A stretch of DNA of 55,047 bases from Candidatus Gallipaludibacter merdavium (GTDB lineage: Bacteria > Bacteroidota > Bacteroidia > Bacteroidales > Paludibacteraceae): the NCBI GenBank assembly GCA_017694875.1, contig JADIMG010000047.1, positions 1 through 55,047 on the forward strand. The letters are read 5' to 3'. Under the pieces are notes generated by a model. The model made no database searches. It had not been told where the DNA came from and saw only the letters and a program-made list of their open reading frames with translations. This document shows positions 54,291-55,047 of this stretch, piece by piece. Numbering within the stretch: position 1 is the first letter of the stretch; each line of letters starts with the position of its first letter. Position numbers and translations under genes: made by a program.

Positions 54291-54516
54291 ATTTTTGGGG
54301 TTTAGGGTTTGTATTATTGATGTTGCATAAACTGTTCCAAAAGCAGGAATTAGACATAGTATATACATCATTTAACAAGAGATTAACGAAAAAGTAAATG
54401 GATTGACACATATAGAAAGCAATATAGAATATTATAATCAATAATCTGCTACTTAAATGTCAGACATTGACAGTCCGGTTTGACATCAAGAATAACATTG
54501 CAGAGCTGCCATAATA

Positions 54517-54547
54517 AAAAGGTAAACATCTTTTGTATAGCTACAAA
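54517..54547 (-). promoter_or_regulatory. Putative promoter of ECF sigma gene with embedded palindrome
   Basis: Minus-strand TTTG (complement of 54544-54547), 19-base spacer, TACCTTTT (complement of 54517-54524), one base off the -7 consensus. The palindrome TTTTGTA-TAGC-TACAAAA (54531-54548) fills the spacer. Leader about 215 nt. The remaining sequence from 54372 to 54627 shows no gene. Confidence 0.5.
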
Positions 54548-54627
54548 AATGTTAGTATTATTTTTTTGTAAGGCAAGATGTTATGAAAAAATAGATAGAG
54601 AAGGGGTACGATAAGTTTCGGCGCCAT

Positions 54628-54671
54628 AAAAAACAAGGGAGCCCTCCGGACAATGCTCCGGAAGGCTCCCG
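54628..54671 (-). terminator. rRNA operon terminator
   Basis: On the minus strand, GGGAGCC pairs with GGCTCCC (54665-54671 with 54638-54644), with TCCGGA repeats pairing inside, followed by TTGTTTTTTATGG. It lies directly after the 5S gene. Confidence 0.9.
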
Positions 54672-54676
54672 AAAGA

Positions 54677-54783
<107 letters not shown>

Positions 54784-54824
54784 TAGGGTGACATGAGGCG
54801 GAAAAGAAGCAGAACAAACACGAA

Positions 54825-55047
<223 letters not shown>

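Noticed and set aside
54525-54570. Plus-strand terminator (hairpin plus T-run) suggesting a small RNA
   Set aside because: The T-run is about 11 bases beyond the stem and no upstream plus-strand promoter was found; the promoter-spacer reading on the minus strand explains it better.
54784-54824. Possible tRNA between 23S and 5S
   Set aside because: Only about 40 bases and no cloverleaf elements.

Overview
This window comes from a member of the Bacteroidota, most likely order Bacteroidales (Bacteroides/Prevotella/Paraprevotella-like gut or oral anaerobe; genus not determinable by eye). The evidence is a SusC/SusD polysaccharide utilisation locus (PUL), type IX secretion genes porU-porV, a SusR-like membrane regulator, anaerobic ribonucleotide reductase NrdDG, the redox repressor Rex, and many promoters with the Bacteroidota -7 element TAnnTTTG. 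No CRISPR array, prophage, integrase, complete insertion sequence or tRNA gene was seen.

Region 1 (1-14.2 kb) is mostly housekeeping. On the minus strand rsfS-ftsH is cut by the left window edge. On the plus strand a dense run reads rex, a FAH-family hydrolase, porU, porV, ispF, an outer-membrane protein of unknown function, yifB/comM, a degenerate M20-peptidase homologue and aroK. PorU and PorV are the sortase and shuttle of type IX secretion.

Region 2 (14.2-19.5 kb, minus) holds a small membrane protein, an AddA/RecB-like helicase-nuclease, a SUI1/YciH-type factor and clpX. Region 3 (19.6-30.3 kb) has a TPP-type riboswitch with an unusual 3' arm in front of a TonB-dependent receptor, then pyrE with an SRPBCC protein, an ECF sigma factor, a convergent outer-membrane protein, and an acyltransferase-cca-hflX-M28/glutaminyl cyclase run.

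Region 4 (30.4-35.4 kb) is central metabolism and transport: class II aldolase, a BASS-family transporter divergent from a LysR regulator, and a CoA transferase/hydrolase. Region 5 (35.4-50.8 kb) is a complete PUL transcribed leftwards: susC, susD, a glycan-binding lipoprotein, a GH30 lipoprotein, an SGNH-hydrolase lipoprotein, two tandem SusE/F-like proteins with a shared C-terminal tail, and a GH3 beta-glucosidase. A divergent membrane-spanning regulator sits beside it. GH30 plus GH3 with SusCD suggests a beta-1,6-glucan or related beta-glucan substrate; the SGNH enzyme suggests an acylated one.

Region 6 (50.8-55.0 kb, minus) holds nrdD-nrdG, a second ECF sigma factor and the 3' end of an rRNA operon (23S, 5S, terminator).

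The most notable items are the divergent riboswitch arm, the paired SusE/F-like duplicates with conserved tail and co-varying intercistronic hairpins, the M20 pseudoenzyme beside aroK, a probable fossil of a type IX cargo tail upstream of pyrE, and widespread Gln after predicted signal-peptide cleavage sites together with a candidate glutaminyl cyclase.
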